Assembly (NCBI RefSeq): GCF_019511605.1
Contig: NZ_JAEUAV010000002.1
Coordinates: forward strand, 372,001-436,000
Source: Paraburkholderia phenoliruptrix
Lineage (GTDB): Bacteria > Pseudomonadota > Gammaproteobacteria > Burkholderiales > Burkholderiaceae
Length of the DNA stretch: 64,000 bases
Direction: 5' to 3'
The first letter of the stretch is position 1; each line of letters starts with the position of its first letter. The position numbers were made by a program, and so were the translations under genes. Under the pieces are notes generated by a model, which had not been told where the DNA came from, made no database searches, and was given only the letters and a program-made list of their open reading frames with translations. Shown here piece after piece: positions 27,270 to 36,446 of the stretch.

Positions 27270-27663
27270 GTGCGTTCTCCAGCGGTGTATCGGCGAGACT
27301 CGCGGGCGGCAGATCGCGCGCGCCCTCCTGCGAGCGGATTCGCATGCCCGCTTTCACCTCGACCATGCAGGCCTGGCGGCTCGGCACGCCGTCAATTTCG
27401 ACGAGGCACTCGAAGCATGCGCCCATCATGCAGAACGGCCCGCGCGGCGCGCCCGAGACCGGCGTCGCGCGAAAGCGCGCCACGCCCGAGGCAAGCAGCG
27501 CCGCCGCGACCGAGCGTCCGCTCGGCACGTTCAACGGCTCGTCGTTGAACCAGATGCCGATGCTGGTTGCGGCTGCGTCGTCGCCCGGCAGCGGCCTGAA
27601 CAGCGTGGGTGCCGGCGTTTGAGTGCGCGCCGGCTTGGGCGCTTGAGTCGATCGTGTGGTCAT
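27259..27663 (-). CDS. Small [2Fe-2S] subunit (HcnA/gamma-subunit type)
   Basis: 134-residue ferredoxin-like protein. Seen: IWFNDEPLNVPSGRSVAAALL, then the cluster ligands CMMGACFECLVEIDG and a later RQACMVEV Cys. The first about 35 residues are Ala/Pro/Thr-rich and unlike the family, so the true N-terminus may be shorter. It corresponds to HcnA or the gamma subunit in three-component flavin dehydrogenases, and is encoded between the DAO (HcnC-like) and HcnB-like subunits with only 7 bases and an 11-base overlap. It should relay electrons within the complex. Confidence 0.88.
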   Translation of the reverse strand: MTTRSTQAPKPARTQTPAPTLFRPLPGDDAAATSIGIWFNDEPLNVPSGRSVAAALLASGVARFRATPVSGAPRGPFCMMGACFECLVEIDGVPSRQACMVEVKAGMRIRSQEGARDLPPASLADTPLENAHGR

Positions 27664-27670
27664 GTCGGAG

Positions 27671-28819
27671 TCAATGAGCAGGAGTCAGTTGCGCTGCGTG
27701 CTCGAAGCGTCGCGCGGAGAAGGTGGGCAGTTCGTCGGGCAACGGCGCGCCCATGATCCACGGTGACACCCGCAGCGCATGCGCGGCGGCGAGCGTCACG
27801 CCGCTATGGCAGGTGACCACGAATGCGCCGGGGTGCGCCTCGGACTGGTCGTAGATAGGAAAACCGTCGGGGCTGTAGACGCGCAGCGCCGCCCACATGC
27901 GCACGAGTCGCACATGCTTGAGCATCGGGAAGGCGCGCACGCCGCGCCGGGCGATGTCGGCAAGCACGGGCGTGGTGGTGAAATCGTCAAAGCCGACTTC
28001 TTCCATCGAATCGCCGAACTGCACGCTGCCCTCATCGGTCTGGCGCACGTTGAGCGTGGGGTAGTGCAGAAACGGCGCGACGCGCTCGCTCACCAGCACC
28101 TGCCCCCGATTCGGCGCAACCGGCGCCTTCAGCCCGACGAACGGCGCAAGCGTGCGATTGCCGAGTCCGGCAGCGAGCACCACCTTCGCGGCGCGATACG
28201 TTCCGCGTTTGCCGTGCACGACGAAGCTATGCCCTTGCGGCTCGATGCGCTGCGCGCGTTCGGCGGAAACCAGCCGCACGCCGCTCGCCTGCATTGAGGT
28301 GTGGAGCGCGCGCAGCAATTTGAGCGGATTCACGTGGCCGTCCATCGGCGAGTAGCTCGCGCCGATCACCGCGCTGCCGATCTGCGGAATGCGCGCGCGC
28401 ACTTCGGCGGCATCGAGCATCTGATAGGGATAATCGCCGAGCTCGGCGCGCAGCGTCGCAAGGCGCCTCGCGCGCTCGGCCAGTTCTTCGTCGGTAAAGC
28501 AGAAGTGAAAGCCGCCGGGCTGTTTCAACGCTACGTCAACGCCCGACTCCTGCAGCAGCGCCTCGGCTAACTGCGGCCAGCGCGTGGCGGAACTGCGCGA
28601 CCAGCGTGCGTACGGCGACAGGCCGTAGCCCTTGCCCTGAATCCAGACGAGGCCGAAATTGCCGCGCGAGGCGCGCAGGCCGCCGTCGTCTTCGTCGAGC
28701 ACGGTGACGCGGGCGCCTTCGCGGGCGAGTCCGTATGCGACAGCGGAGCCGACGAGGCCGCCGCCCACCACGATCACATCCGCGAGCGCGCCGGAACCGG
28801 CGGTGCCTGAAGACGTCAT
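27671..28819 (-). CDS. FAD-dependent catalytic subunit (HcnC/OoxB-like, DAO family)
   Basis: 382-residue DAO-family flavoprotein, probable catalytic subunit of the three-component dehydrogenase. Seen: VIVVGGGLVGSAVAYGLAREGARVTVLDE, ASRGNFGLVWIQGKGYGLSPYA, AAGLGNRTLAPFVG, and the C-terminal VTCHSGVTLAAAHA. It overlaps the permease gene upstream by four bases (ATGA). Homologous complexes oxidise secondary amines: octopine and nopaline, D-hydroxyproline, or glycine. The divergent OccR/NocR-like regulator makes an opine-like N-substituted amino acid the best guess; this remains inference. Confidence 0.9.
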   Translation of the reverse strand: MTSSGTAGSGALADVIVVGGGLVGSAVAYGLAREGARVTVLDEDDGGLRASRGNFGLVWIQGKGYGLSPYARWSRSSATRWPQLAEALLQESGVDVALKQPGGFHFCFTDEELAERARRLATLRAELGDYPYQMLDAAEVRARIPQIGSAVIGASYSPMDGHVNPLKLLRALHTSMQASGVRLVSAERAQRIEPQGHSFVVHGKRGTYRAAKVVLAAGLGNRTLAPFVGLKAPVAPNRGQVLVSERVAPFLHYPTLNVRQTDEGSVQFGDSMEEVGFDDFTTTPVLADIARRGVRAFPMLKHVRLVRMWAALRVYSPDGFPIYDQSEAHPGAFVVTCHSGVTLAAAHALRVSPWIMGAPLPDELPTFSARRFEHAAQLTPAH

Positions 28820-29613
28820 TGAGCTTCTCCGATCAGAATGCGGTCCAGTCCGACCATGCGGTCGAGCAGAACCATCAGCAGGACCGTGCCGACAATCAGT
28901 ACCGCCGACACCGAGGCGACGAGCGGATCGATGGTCTGCGCGATCTGGTTGTACATGGCGACGGGCAGCGTGGTCGTGCCGGGCGTCGCGACGAAAATGG
29001 TCATGGTCAGTTCGTCGAAGCTCTGGATGAACGACAGCACCCAGCCGCCCGCCACGCCGGTGCGGATCATCGGCAGCACCACGCGGCGAAAGGCGGTGAA
29101 GCGGCTCGCGCCGCAGGAGAGCGCGGCGCGCTGCGCGTCGCGGTCGAGCCCGACTGCCGACGACAGCGCGAGACGCAGCGCATACGGCAGCACGATTACC
29201 ACATGCGCGCAGACCAGCGACCAGAACGAACCCGACAGATGCAGCAGCGACAGAAAGCGCAGAAACGCAATGCCGAGCACGACGGCGGGGATCATCATCG
29301 GCGAGAGGAAAAAGCTCGTGAGCGCGGCGCGGCCAGGAAAGCGATAGCGCGCGATGGCGAGCGCGGCAGGCACCGCGAGCAGCACGCCGATGGTCGCCGC
29401 CGCGAAGGCGAGCCGCACCGACAGCCAGAAGGCCGCGACGATGTCGCTGTTATCGAAGATTGCGCGGAACCAGCGCAGCGACGCGCCGTCGAACGGCATC
29501 GAGATGAAGCCCTTGTCGGTGAACGCCACCAGCATCACCACCACGAGCGGCGCGAGAATGAAGCTCAGAAAGAACGCGTTGTAGATGAGGCCGGCCATGC
29601 CGTTCTGTTTCAT
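28816..29613 (-). CDS. ABC transporter permease (PotC-like)
   Basis: 265-residue inner-membrane permease of a polyamine/opine-type ABC importer. Seen: six hydrophobic helices, MIYNAFF-like start with FLSFILAPLVVVMLVAFTD, and the cytoplasmic coupling loop LSCGASRFTAFRRVVLPMI (EAA-type). AAGGAG lies 7 bases before the ATG at 29613; an upstream in-frame Met is not preferred. It follows the PotB-like permease gene by 14 bases and overlaps the DAO gene downstream. Confidence 0.92.
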   Translation of the reverse strand: MKQNGMAGLIYNAFFLSFILAPLVVVMLVAFTDKGFISMPFDGASLRWFRAIFDNSDIVAAFWLSVRLAFAAATIGVLLAVPAALAIARYRFPGRAALTSFFLSPMMIPAVVLGIAFLRFLSLLHLSGSFWSLVCAHVVIVLPYALRLALSSAVGLDRDAQRAALSCGASRFTAFRRVVLPMIRTGVAGGWVLSFIQSFDELTMTIFVATPGTTTLPVAMYNQIAQTIDPLVASVSAVLIVGTVLLMVLLDRMVGLDRILIGEAQ

Positions 29614-29627
29614 GATCGCTCTCCTTC

Positions 29628-30500
29628 TCAATCGAAGATGTGCTTGAAGCGGCGCTCGGCAAGGCGGCTGCAGCCCATCACGATCGCCACGTTGGCGATC
29701 AGCAGCAGCACGGCGATGCTCGCGCCGAGCGGCCAGTTGAGCGTGCCGAGGAACTCGTCATAGGCGGCGGTGGCGACCACTTTCAGGCGCCGCCCGCCGA
29801 TCAGCGCGGGCGTGGCGAATGCCGACGCCGACAACGCGAACACGATGATCGCGCCCGACAGCACGCCCGGCATGATCTGCGGCAGCACCACGCGGCGGAA
29901 CACCGCGAACGGCGAGCCGCCGAGCGAGCGGCCGGCCCATTCCACTTGCGGGTCGAGCTTTTGCATCGTCGCCCACACGGACATCACCATGAAGGGCACC
30001 AGCACATGCGTGAGCGCGATGATCATGCCGGTCATCGTGAAGACGAGGCGGATGGGTTCGTCGGTAATGTGCAGCGATTGCAGGACGTTGTTGAGCACGC
30101 CGTTGTTGCCGAGCAGAATCTGCCAGCCGAGCGTGCGCACCACCACCGAGATCAGCAGCGGTCCCAGAACGATCAGCAGACACAGCGACTGCCACGGGCG
30201 CTTCATCCGCGCGAGCACGATCGTTTCAGGCACGCCCAGCACGATGGACAACAGCGTGACGGCGAAGGCGAGACCGGCGGTGCGCAGAAAGATCGTCCCG
30301 TAGTAGGGGTCGCTCACCACCTCCCAGTAATTCGTGAGCGTATAGGCGGAGGTGACGCCGGCCGTGTCGCTGAACACGCGGAACGACAGCATCAGCGTGA
30401 GCACCAGCGGCACCAGCAACAGGCCGACGAAGAGCAGCAGCGCGGGTCCCGACAGCAGCCACGGCGCGGCGCCGGCGCGGTCGTCGTCAAGCGTGGCCAT
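29628..30500 (-). CDS. ABC transporter permease (PotB-like)
   Basis: 290-residue inner-membrane permease. Seen: N-terminal helix PALLLFVGLLLVPLVLTLMLSF, six helices in all, and the EAA-type loop AGRSLGGSPFAVFRRVVLPQI that contacts the ATPase. Its start overlaps the end of the ATPase gene by 14 bases. It pairs with the PotC-like permease to form the channel of the importer. Confidence 0.92.
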   Translation of the reverse strand: MATLDDDRAGAAPWLLSGPALLLFVGLLLVPLVLTLMLSFRVFSDTAGVTSAYTLTNYWEVVSDPYYGTIFLRTAGLAFAVTLLSIVLGVPETIVLARMKRPWQSLCLLIVLGPLLISVVVRTLGWQILLGNNGVLNNVLQSLHITDEPIRLVFTMTGMIIALTHVLVPFMVMSVWATMQKLDPQVEWAGRSLGGSPFAVFRRVVLPQIMPGVLSGAIIVFALSASAFATPALIGGRRLKVVATAAYDEFLGTLNWPLGASIAVLLLIANVAIVMGCSRLAERRFKHIFD

Positions 30501-31566
30501 GGGCGCCCTCCGGACCGTCTTGCGTGAGCACGCGCAGGTCGTCGTCGGTCCATGCGAGGCCTACTTCGTGGCCTTCATCGGGCGGCGGCGCGCCAAGGTT
30601 CGGCTGCGCGACGCGCAGCTTGCCGAGCTCGGTCTCCACTTCCAGCAACCATTGATTACCGACGAACACCCGTGTCGCGATGCGCCCGCGCAGGCGCGCA
30701 TCGCCATTGGCAAGATGGACTTTCTCGGGACGAATGTAGACATGCACAGCACCGTCGACATGGCGGCCTTCGTGGGGCACGTGCAGCGTGGTGCCCGAGA
30801 CGGCGACCACCGCGCAGCGCGGATTGCGGTGCAACACTTCGCCCGACAGCGTGTTGGTGCGGCCGAGGAACGTGGAGGCGAACGGCGTGGCGGGGCGCTC
30901 GTAGGCCTCGTAGGGCGTGCTCAACTGCGCAATCGTGCCGCGGTGCATGACGGCGATGCGGTCGCTCATCGTCATTGCTTCGACCTGGTCGTGCGTGACC
31001 AGGATGGTCGTGATGCCCAAGCGCTTCTGGATTGCGCGAAGCTCGATGTGCATTTCCTCGCGCAGCTTGGCGTCGAGATTGGACATCGGCTCGTCGAGCA
31101 GCAGCAGTTCCGGCTCCATCGCGATGGCGCGCGCAATCGCCACGCGCTGCCGCTGGCCGCCCGACAGCTCCTTCGGATAACGATGCCCGAGACCGTTCAG
31201 GCGCACCAGCGCGAGGGCTTCCGCGACCCGCTCCTCGCGCTCCTGACGCCTGACCTTGCGCATTTCGAGCCCGAAGCCGACGTTGCCCGCCACCGTCATG
31301 TGCGGAAACAGCGCGTAGCTCTGAAACACCACGCCTATGCCGCGCTTCTCGGGACGCTCGTTCGTGATGTCGCGGCCGTCGAGCAGGATGCGGCCCGTGG
31401 TCGGCGAGACGAAACCGGCCACCATTTGCAGCGTGGTGGTCTTGCCGCAGCCGGACGGGCCGAGCAGCGCGAGCAGCTCGCCGCGTTCGACGTCCAGATC
31501 GAGCTGTTCGATTGCGGTGAAATCGCCGTAGCGTTTCGAAATGCCCTGCAGGGTCAGGAAGGCCAT
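30487..31566 (-). CDS. ABC transporter ATPase (PotA-like)
   Basis: 359-residue ATPase of the spermidine/putrescine/iron (MOI/TOBE) type. Seen: Walker A GPSGCGKTTT, signature LSGGQRQRVAIARA, Walker B LLLLDEPMSNLD, the switch His in LVTHDQVEA, and a C-terminal TOBE-like regulatory domain after about residue 240. AAGGAG lies 8 bases before the ATG at 31566. It powers import of the operon's substrate. Confidence 0.95.
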   Translation of the reverse strand: MAFLTLQGISKRYGDFTAIEQLDLDVERGELLALLGPSGCGKTTTLQMVAGFVSPTTGRILLDGRDITNERPEKRGIGVVFQSYALFPHMTVAGNVGFGLEMRKVRRQEREERVAEALALVRLNGLGHRYPKELSGGQRQRVAIARAIAMEPELLLLDEPMSNLDAKLREEMHIELRAIQKRLGITTILVTHDQVEAMTMSDRIAVMHRGTIAQLSTPYEAYERPATPFASTFLGRTNTLSGEVLHRNPRCAVVAVSGTTLHVPHEGRHVDGAVHVYIRPEKVHLANGDARLRGRIATRVFVGNQWLLEVETELGKLRVAQPNLGAPPPDEGHEVGLAWTDDDLRVLTQDGPEGAHGHA

Positions 31567-31623
31567 GCGCTTTGCTCCTTCATCGGTTCGCGCGCCGCGC
31601 GAGGGACGGACCGGTGCCACACG

Positions 31624-32700
31624 TTAGCGTTCGACTGAACGATTCCAGCGCTCGGTCCATTCGGTGCGGTGCTGGTTGATGGTCGCCCAGTCCATGGCGG
31701 TGAGCTTTCCGATCTGCTCGGGGCCGTACGGCACGCGTGCGGCGATTTCGGGCGTGAGCTTGACGGTCCGGTTCACAGGACCAAGACCGATGTTTTGCGC
31801 CTGCAAGACCTGCACTTCCGGGGTCAACAGGTACTGAACGAATTGTTGCGACAGTTGCGGCTGCGCGTTTTCGGCGACCACGCACGCGGCGACCTGCAGC
31901 GCGACCGCGCCTTCCTTCGGGTAGACGAATTTCAGCGGAAAGCCCGTGTTTTGCAGGGCGACCGCACGACCGCTGCCGTACGGCGCGAGGATCACGTCGC
32001 CGGCTTGCATCTGGCCGTCCATTTCGCCGGGCGTCGGCGCCCACGAGAGCACGTTGGGCGCGACCTGCTTCGTCATTGCGCTGAAGCCCGGGTCGATGTT
32101 CTTCTCGCCGCCGCCGGACAGACGCGCGAGCATGACGAGCGTATGCAGGCCGTACGTGTTGGTGATCGGCGGGACGCCGAGCTTGCCCTTGATGCGGCTG
32201 TCCGTGAGCGCTTTCCACGAATCGGGCGGCGGCAGGCCGGCCTTTTTGAAGGCCTCTTCGTTATAGCCGATGCCGGTTGCCACCATGCCCACGCCGACCG
32301 CGCTGGGCCCGAGTTTGGCGAGCGGGTAGACGTCTTTCATGATCGGTGCGTCGTCCAGCTTCGCGCAGAGGTTCAATTGCATCGCCTGATACATGGGGCC
32401 GTCGTCCATCACCGCCACGTTGATCTGCTGGTGGCCCTTCTGCGCCTGGAGCTTGGCGAGCGTATCGCTCGAATTGCCCGCGACGTAGACGATCTTCACG
32501 TTGTGCGCCTTCTCGAACTGCGGAATGATTTTCTGCCGGTAGAGCTGCTCGTTCGAGCCCCCCACGTTGGCGACATACAGCGTGGTCTCGGCCTGCGCGA
32601 CGAGCGGCGCGGCGAGGTTCAATGCGACGCAAGCGGCGGCGAGCGAGAGGAATGACGGGGCAGACGGGGCGAACAGACGGCGATGCAGCGCTCTTTTCAT
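31624..32700 (-). CDS. ABC transporter periplasmic binding protein (PotD-like)
   Basis: 358-residue periplasmic substrate-binding protein. Seen: signal peptide with LAAACVALNLAAPLVAQAE, then TLYVANVGGSNEQLYRQKIIPQFEKAHNVKIVYV (extracellular solute-binding family opening) and a GYNEEAFKKAGLPPPDSWKAL hinge region. Members of this family bind polyamines, opines, thiamine or iron complexes. It is the first gene of the nine-gene operon, which starts opposite a LysR regulator, and so defines the pathway's uptake specificity. Confidence 0.92.
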   Translation of the reverse strand: MKRALHRRLFAPSAPSFLSLAAACVALNLAAPLVAQAETTLYVANVGGSNEQLYRQKIIPQFEKAHNVKIVYVAGNSSDTLAKLQAQKGHQQINVAVMDDGPMYQAMQLNLCAKLDDAPIMKDVYPLAKLGPSAVGVGMVATGIGYNEEAFKKAGLPPPDSWKALTDSRIKGKLGVPPITNTYGLHTLVMLARLSGGGEKNIDPGFSAMTKQVAPNVLSWAPTPGEMDGQMQAGDVILAPYGSGRAVALQNTGFPLKFVYPKEGAVALQVAACVVAENAQPQLSQQFVQYLLTPEVQVLQAQNIGLGPVNRTVKLTPEIAARVPYGPEQIGKLTAMDWATINQHRTEWTERWNRSVER

Positions 32701-32856
32701 GACGACGATCTCCAGTTCCGGTGTGGGGGGCGGGCTTCGCGGCCCGTCGGTGAAAGGCAGTGTCGCGCCGGCTCGTCATGTCGTCCAATACGAATAAAAT
32801 ACCTACCTATGCATGAATGATATGGATGGACCAACCACCGCCTGGGGAAAACACGC
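32701..32856. promoter_or_regulatory. Divergent promoter region of the amine/opine operon
   Basis: 156 bases between the binding-protein gene (minus) and the LysR gene (plus). The part near 32785-32825 is AT-rich (AATAAAATACC and ATGCATGAATGATAT). LysR proteins normally bind such divergent regions. No single operator could be fixed by eye. Confidence 0.6.
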
Positions 32857-33816
32857 ATGAATCTGAAGCATATCGAGGCATTTCGCGCGGTGATGGTGTC
32901 GGGCTCGATGACCGCCGCGGCAAAAGCGCTGTTCACTTCGCAGCCCAACGTGAGCCGCCTGATTGCGCAACTGGAGCGCGACACGGGGCTGCAGCTCTTT
33001 CAGCGCAGCGGCGTGCGGCTGATTCCCACCAGCGAGGGGCAGGCGTTTTTTCGCGAGGTCGAACGTGCTTTCGTCGGTTTGCAGGGCCTCGCCAATGCGG
33101 CTGCGCAGATTCGCAACCTGGGCAGCGGGCGCCTGCGCATCGCGGCCATGCCGTCAGCGGGCATGACGCTGGTGCCGCATGCGATCAAACGGTTCGTCGA
33201 ACTCTTTCCGGACGTGACCGTGTCGCTTCATGTGAACACGTCGGCCACGGTCAATCATTGGACCGCCTCGCAGTTCTGCGACCTTGGCGTGGCCGTCTAT
33301 GTGAGCGAGGCATCGGCTTGCGAGGTGGAGCAGCTTTCGGACGTGGCGGCTGTATGCGTGATGCCGGCCGCGCATCCGCTGGCGGCAAAGCGCAGCATCA
33401 GGCCCGAAGATCTGGAAGGTGAGTCGTTCATTTCGCTGTGTCACGGCGACGGAACCCGCGCGCTGATGGACGAGGTATTCGAGCGTGCGGGCGTGCAGCG
33501 CGTGCTGGCGATAGAGGCGCAGTACACGGCGATGTGCTGCGAGATGGTACGGCACGGCATGGGCGTGACGCTCGCGCATCCGATTGTGGCGCGCGATTAT
33601 GCGGGGCCGGACATTGCGATTCGCCCATTCGTGCCGGCCACGCGCTTTCAGACCTATTTGCTGTTTCCGCCGCATCGGCCGCGAGAGCGGCTGGCTTCCG
33701 CGTTCGTCGAGGTGTTGCGCGGACTGCACGACGAATTGCTGGCCGAGGTCCAGCCGCAGTCCCAGTCGCGCAATGCGGCCGGTCGCGCTCGCACGCGCTC
33801 ACGGGTGCGAGCGTGA
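32857..33816 (+). CDS. LysR regulator, OccR/NocR-like
   Basis: 319-residue LysR-type regulator. The N-terminal winged helix MNLKHIEAFRAVMVSGSMTAAAKALFTSQPNVSRLI is close in character to OccR and NocR, the opine-responsive activators of Agrobacterium. The effector domain follows (GSGRLRIAAMPSAGMTLVPHAI). The last 25 residues are Arg/Ala-rich and probably disordered. Divergent from the transporter/oxidase operon, it is very likely its regulator. Confidence 0.92.
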   Translation: MNLKHIEAFRAVMVSGSMTAAAKALFTSQPNVSRLIAQLERDTGLQLFQRSGVRLIPTSEGQAFFREVERAFVGLQGLANAAAQIRNLGSGRLRIAAMPSAGMTLVPHAIKRFVELFPDVTVSLHVNTSATVNHWTASQFCDLGVAVYVSEASACEVEQLSDVAAVCVMPAAHPLAAKRSIRPEDLEGESFISLCHGDGTRALMDEVFERAGVQRVLAIEAQYTAMCCEMVRHGMGVTLAHPIVARDYAGPDIAIRPFVPATRFQTYLLFPPHRPRERLASAFVEVLRGLHDELLAEVQPQSQSRNAAGRARTRSRVRA

Positions 33817-33946
33817 GGCAGCGGGCTTTGTGTCGGGCGCGGTTTAGCTCGACGATTTCGCCGGAACTACTACCGGACGAGCGCGATGATGTCCAGGTTG
33901 AACGCAGGAACGAAGCAATGAGCGGCTGAACAACCGCCAGTGCGTC

Positions 33947-34888
33947 TCATGGTGCGTCGCGCATCGGCGCTTGTCGGCGGCATACCGACAGCACGAGTTG
34001 CCTGAGCCAACGGTGAACCGGGTCCACGTCCTGACGCGGATGCCACATCTGCGATACGGTAATCGTCTGCGTCACGACGGGAAGCTCGAACGCGTAGATG
34101 TCCACGCCTGCGCCGGTCTCGAGGTGCGCCCGGTGAGCGTCGACGAACGAGGCCGGCACGAGTGCTATCAGATCCGAGGTGCGAGCCACGGCGAGTGCGG
34201 CGGGAAAGCCCGGCACCACTGCCACAATGGTGCGGGCGAGACCGAGGCGCGCCAACGCGTCGTCGACGGGGCCCGTGGCGCTCGCGCGTCGCGACGCCAC
34301 GACATGGCCAAAAGCAATGTACCGCCCGGCCGTTATCTCGCCGTCCTGCTCGAGCGGATGGCCCTTTCTGACTACGCCCACGAAACGGTCCTGAAAAAGC
34401 GCCTGCAAGCGTACCTCGGGACCCATTTCGCCGAGCACGCCGATTTCCAGATCAGCGGAACCGTCTCGCAGATGCGCCGCGCTTTTCTCGGGTTTGGCTG
34501 CAAAGCGCAGGCGCACATGGGGCGCAATTTGCGTTGCGGCGGCGATGAGCGGCGAGCCGAAGGCTTCGACAAAGCCGTCGTTCGCGCGGATGGTGAACGT
34601 CTGCCGCAGCACAGCAAGGTCGGGCTCGTTTCGCGACGGACGAAGCACCGCGCGGACTTCATGAAGCGCGTCTCGTGTGCGCTCCCGAATCGACTCGGCA
34701 TACGGCGTCAACACCATGTCACGGCCCGCGCGAACCAGCAATGGATCGCCCGTGGTGGCGCGAAGCCGCGCAAGCGTTCGACTCATGGCAGAAGCGCTCA
34801 GCCCCAGGCGGCGCGCGGCGCCTGCCACGCTTTCCTCGTCGAGCAGCGTTGCGAGCGCAATCAGCAGATTCAGGTCGGTTTCGGGCAT
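33947..34888 (-). CDS. LysR-family transcriptional regulator
   Basis: 313-residue LysR-type regulator of the NodD/LeuO-like branch. Seen: LNLLIALATLLDEESVAGAARRLGLSASAMSRTLARLRATTGDPLLVRAGRDMVLTP, where the strong LVRxGRxMxLTP motif marks this branch. The Met at 34888 is the family start; an upstream TTG is rejected. It is divergent from the SDR gene at 35067 and probably controls it. Confidence 0.92.
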   Translation of the reverse strand: MPETDLNLLIALATLLDEESVAGAARRLGLSASAMSRTLARLRATTGDPLLVRAGRDMVLTPYAESIRERTRDALHEVRAVLRPSRNEPDLAVLRQTFTIRANDGFVEAFGSPLIAAATQIAPHVRLRFAAKPEKSAAHLRDGSADLEIGVLGEMGPEVRLQALFQDRFVGVVRKGHPLEQDGEITAGRYIAFGHVVASRRASATGPVDDALARLGLARTIVAVVPGFPAALAVARTSDLIALVPASFVDAHRAHLETGAGVDIYAFELPVVTQTITVSQMWHPRQDVDPVHRWLRQLVLSVCRRQAPMRDAP

Positions 34889-35066
34889 GCCCAATCGTAA
34901 CACCCGCGTGGCACGAGGCGTTTCGTGCAGGTTATCAATGCATGGACCGCGCCTTCCGGCAACGCTCGGGCGTGACTATATTTTCCATCGACCCTTTTCC
35001 GTTGAGCCGCTTACGACGCACGGCAATCCAATGCATGTGGACGTGTGTCTTTCAAAAGGATGAATC

Positions 35067-35759
35067 ATGGAAGCCACTCACCCTCAGAAAACCGTCCTTC
35101 TCATAGGCGCATCGCGCGGTCTTGGCCTCGCGATGACCGAGGAATATCTGCAACGCGGCTGGCACGTGATTGCAACCGCGCGTGCCCATTCGATGCAAAG
35201 GCTGCGCGAACTTCGTGGCGCACTCGAAGTAGAGACGCTCGACATCACGGTCCCCGAGCAGGTTGCGCAGTTGCGCGCGCGCCTCGCGGGCCGGCAACTG
35301 GACATGCTCTTCGTGAATGCAGGCGTGAAAAACGACGACCGCGAAACGATAGCGGATGTCTCGACCGAAGAATTCGTGCGCGTCATGGTGACCAATTCGC
35401 TCAGTCCCATGCGAGTCGTCGAGGCGTTGCATGACCTCGTGAAACCGGGAGGCACGATCGGCGTGATGTCGTCAGGCCAGGGCAGCGTCACCAATAACGT
35501 GAACGGCAACTATGAGGTTTATCGCGGCAGCAAGGCCGCGCTCAATATGTTCATGCGTAGCTTTGCCGCCCGTCACGCGAACGATCCGCGAACTTTGCTG
35601 CTGATGGCGCCCGGTTGGGTGCGCACGGATATGGGCGGCCCCGAAGCGCGCCTGAGCATCGAGGAGAGCATTCCCAATCTGCTCGATACCATGCAGGCCT
35701 ACGAGGGCCGCTCCGGCTTGCACTACCTGGATTACCTTGGACGAGTCGTGCCTTGGTGA
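35067..35759 (+). CDS. Short-chain dehydrogenase/reductase
   Basis: 230-residue classical-type SDR, NAD(P)-dependent. Seen: cofactor motif GASRGLG (14-20), NAG in MLFVNAGVKND, a Ser in VMSSGQGS, and the catalytic Tyr-x3-Lys in YEVYRGSKAALNMFMRSFA, then MAPGWVRTDMGG. The substrate is unknown. It is transcribed away from the LysR gene at 33947-34888, an arrangement that suggests regulation by it. Confidence 0.9.
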   Translation: MEATHPQKTVLLIGASRGLGLAMTEEYLQRGWHVIATARAHSMQRLRELRGALEVETLDITVPEQVAQLRARLAGRQLDMLFVNAGVKNDDRETIADVSTEEFVRVMVTNSLSPMRVVEALHDLVKPGGTIGVMSSGQGSVTNNVNGNYEVYRGSKAALNMFMRSFAARHANDPRTLLLMAPGWVRTDMGGPEARLSIEESIPNLLDTMQAYEGRSGLHYLDYLGRVVPW

Positions 35760-35814
35760 AGCGCACGCGGCTGCATCAGGCCGCTGCCTCGATGAGAACA
35801 GCGTCAGAACAGCA

Positions 35815-36213
35815 TCAGAACAGCTTGCGCCATTGTTCCTGCTGCATGTCCTCGCGCGTGTTCACTTCGATCAGCAAGCCGCCGGGCGCACGGCAGAAAA
35901 ATCGCGAGCCGCGCGTGTTATTGAAGATGCCCGTTTCCATCTGCACACCGCCCTTCGCGAATTCGTCGTGAAGCGTGTGGAGCTGGTCGAGGCTCGCAAC
36001 CTCGAGGCCGAAGTGAAAGTTCTTGGGCCAGACGGGCGTTTCTTCAGTCGTGTGCTCCAGCACAATGTCGAAACCATTGCGCTTGAGCAGACGATGCTCG
36101 CCGGCGGCTACAACCTCGCAGCCGAGATACTTTTCGAAAAATGCGGCCGTTTCCGCCACGTCGGTGGTGGGAAAGCTCAGGTGGTTGAGCTTGGCTTGCT
36201 GGAAGAGATTCAT
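35815..36213 (-). CDS. VOC-family (glyoxalase-like) protein
   Basis: 132-residue vicinal oxygen chelate fold protein. Seen: LNHLSFPTTDVAETAAFFEKYLGCEVV as the first beta-alpha module with a metal-type His, NFHFGLEVASLDQLHTLHDEF as the second, and a terminal PGGLLIEVN with a metal-type Glu. The family includes glyoxalases, dioxygenases and resistance proteins; the substrate here is unknown. The ATG at 36213 is the natural family start. Monocistronic. Confidence 0.88.
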   Translation of the reverse strand: MNLFQQAKLNHLSFPTTDVAETAAFFEKYLGCEVVAAGEHRLLKRNGFDIVLEHTTEETPVWPKNFHFGLEVASLDQLHTLHDEFAKGGVQMETGIFNNTRGSRFFCRAPGGLLIEVNTREDMQQEQWRKLF

Positions 36214-36446
36214 TGTCGAGCTCGCAGAGAACGTTAAAGATGGTGGGCGCTGCCGTGGCGTAGGCCCCGATTGCGACTGGCCGCGCAAGCTGCGCTCCAC
36301 GGAATCTATTTTCCGAGCAAACACTCAGTTTTAAAACTCGCATTTCAGCCGTGCGGAAAGACCCAAGCGAAGCCAAGATGCAGCATGGCGTTGGGCCGTG
36401 CATGGCCCGAGGCGATACGAGCGATTGCTCGCATTTTGTGTGCTGT

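Noticed and set aside
32785..32825. LysR-type T-N11-A boxes in the divergent regions
   Set aside because: The pattern is too loose to place by eye; several equal candidates exist, so none was listed.
33817..33946. Possible gene between the two convergent LysR genes
   Set aside because: Only 130 bases and no start or protein-like reading.
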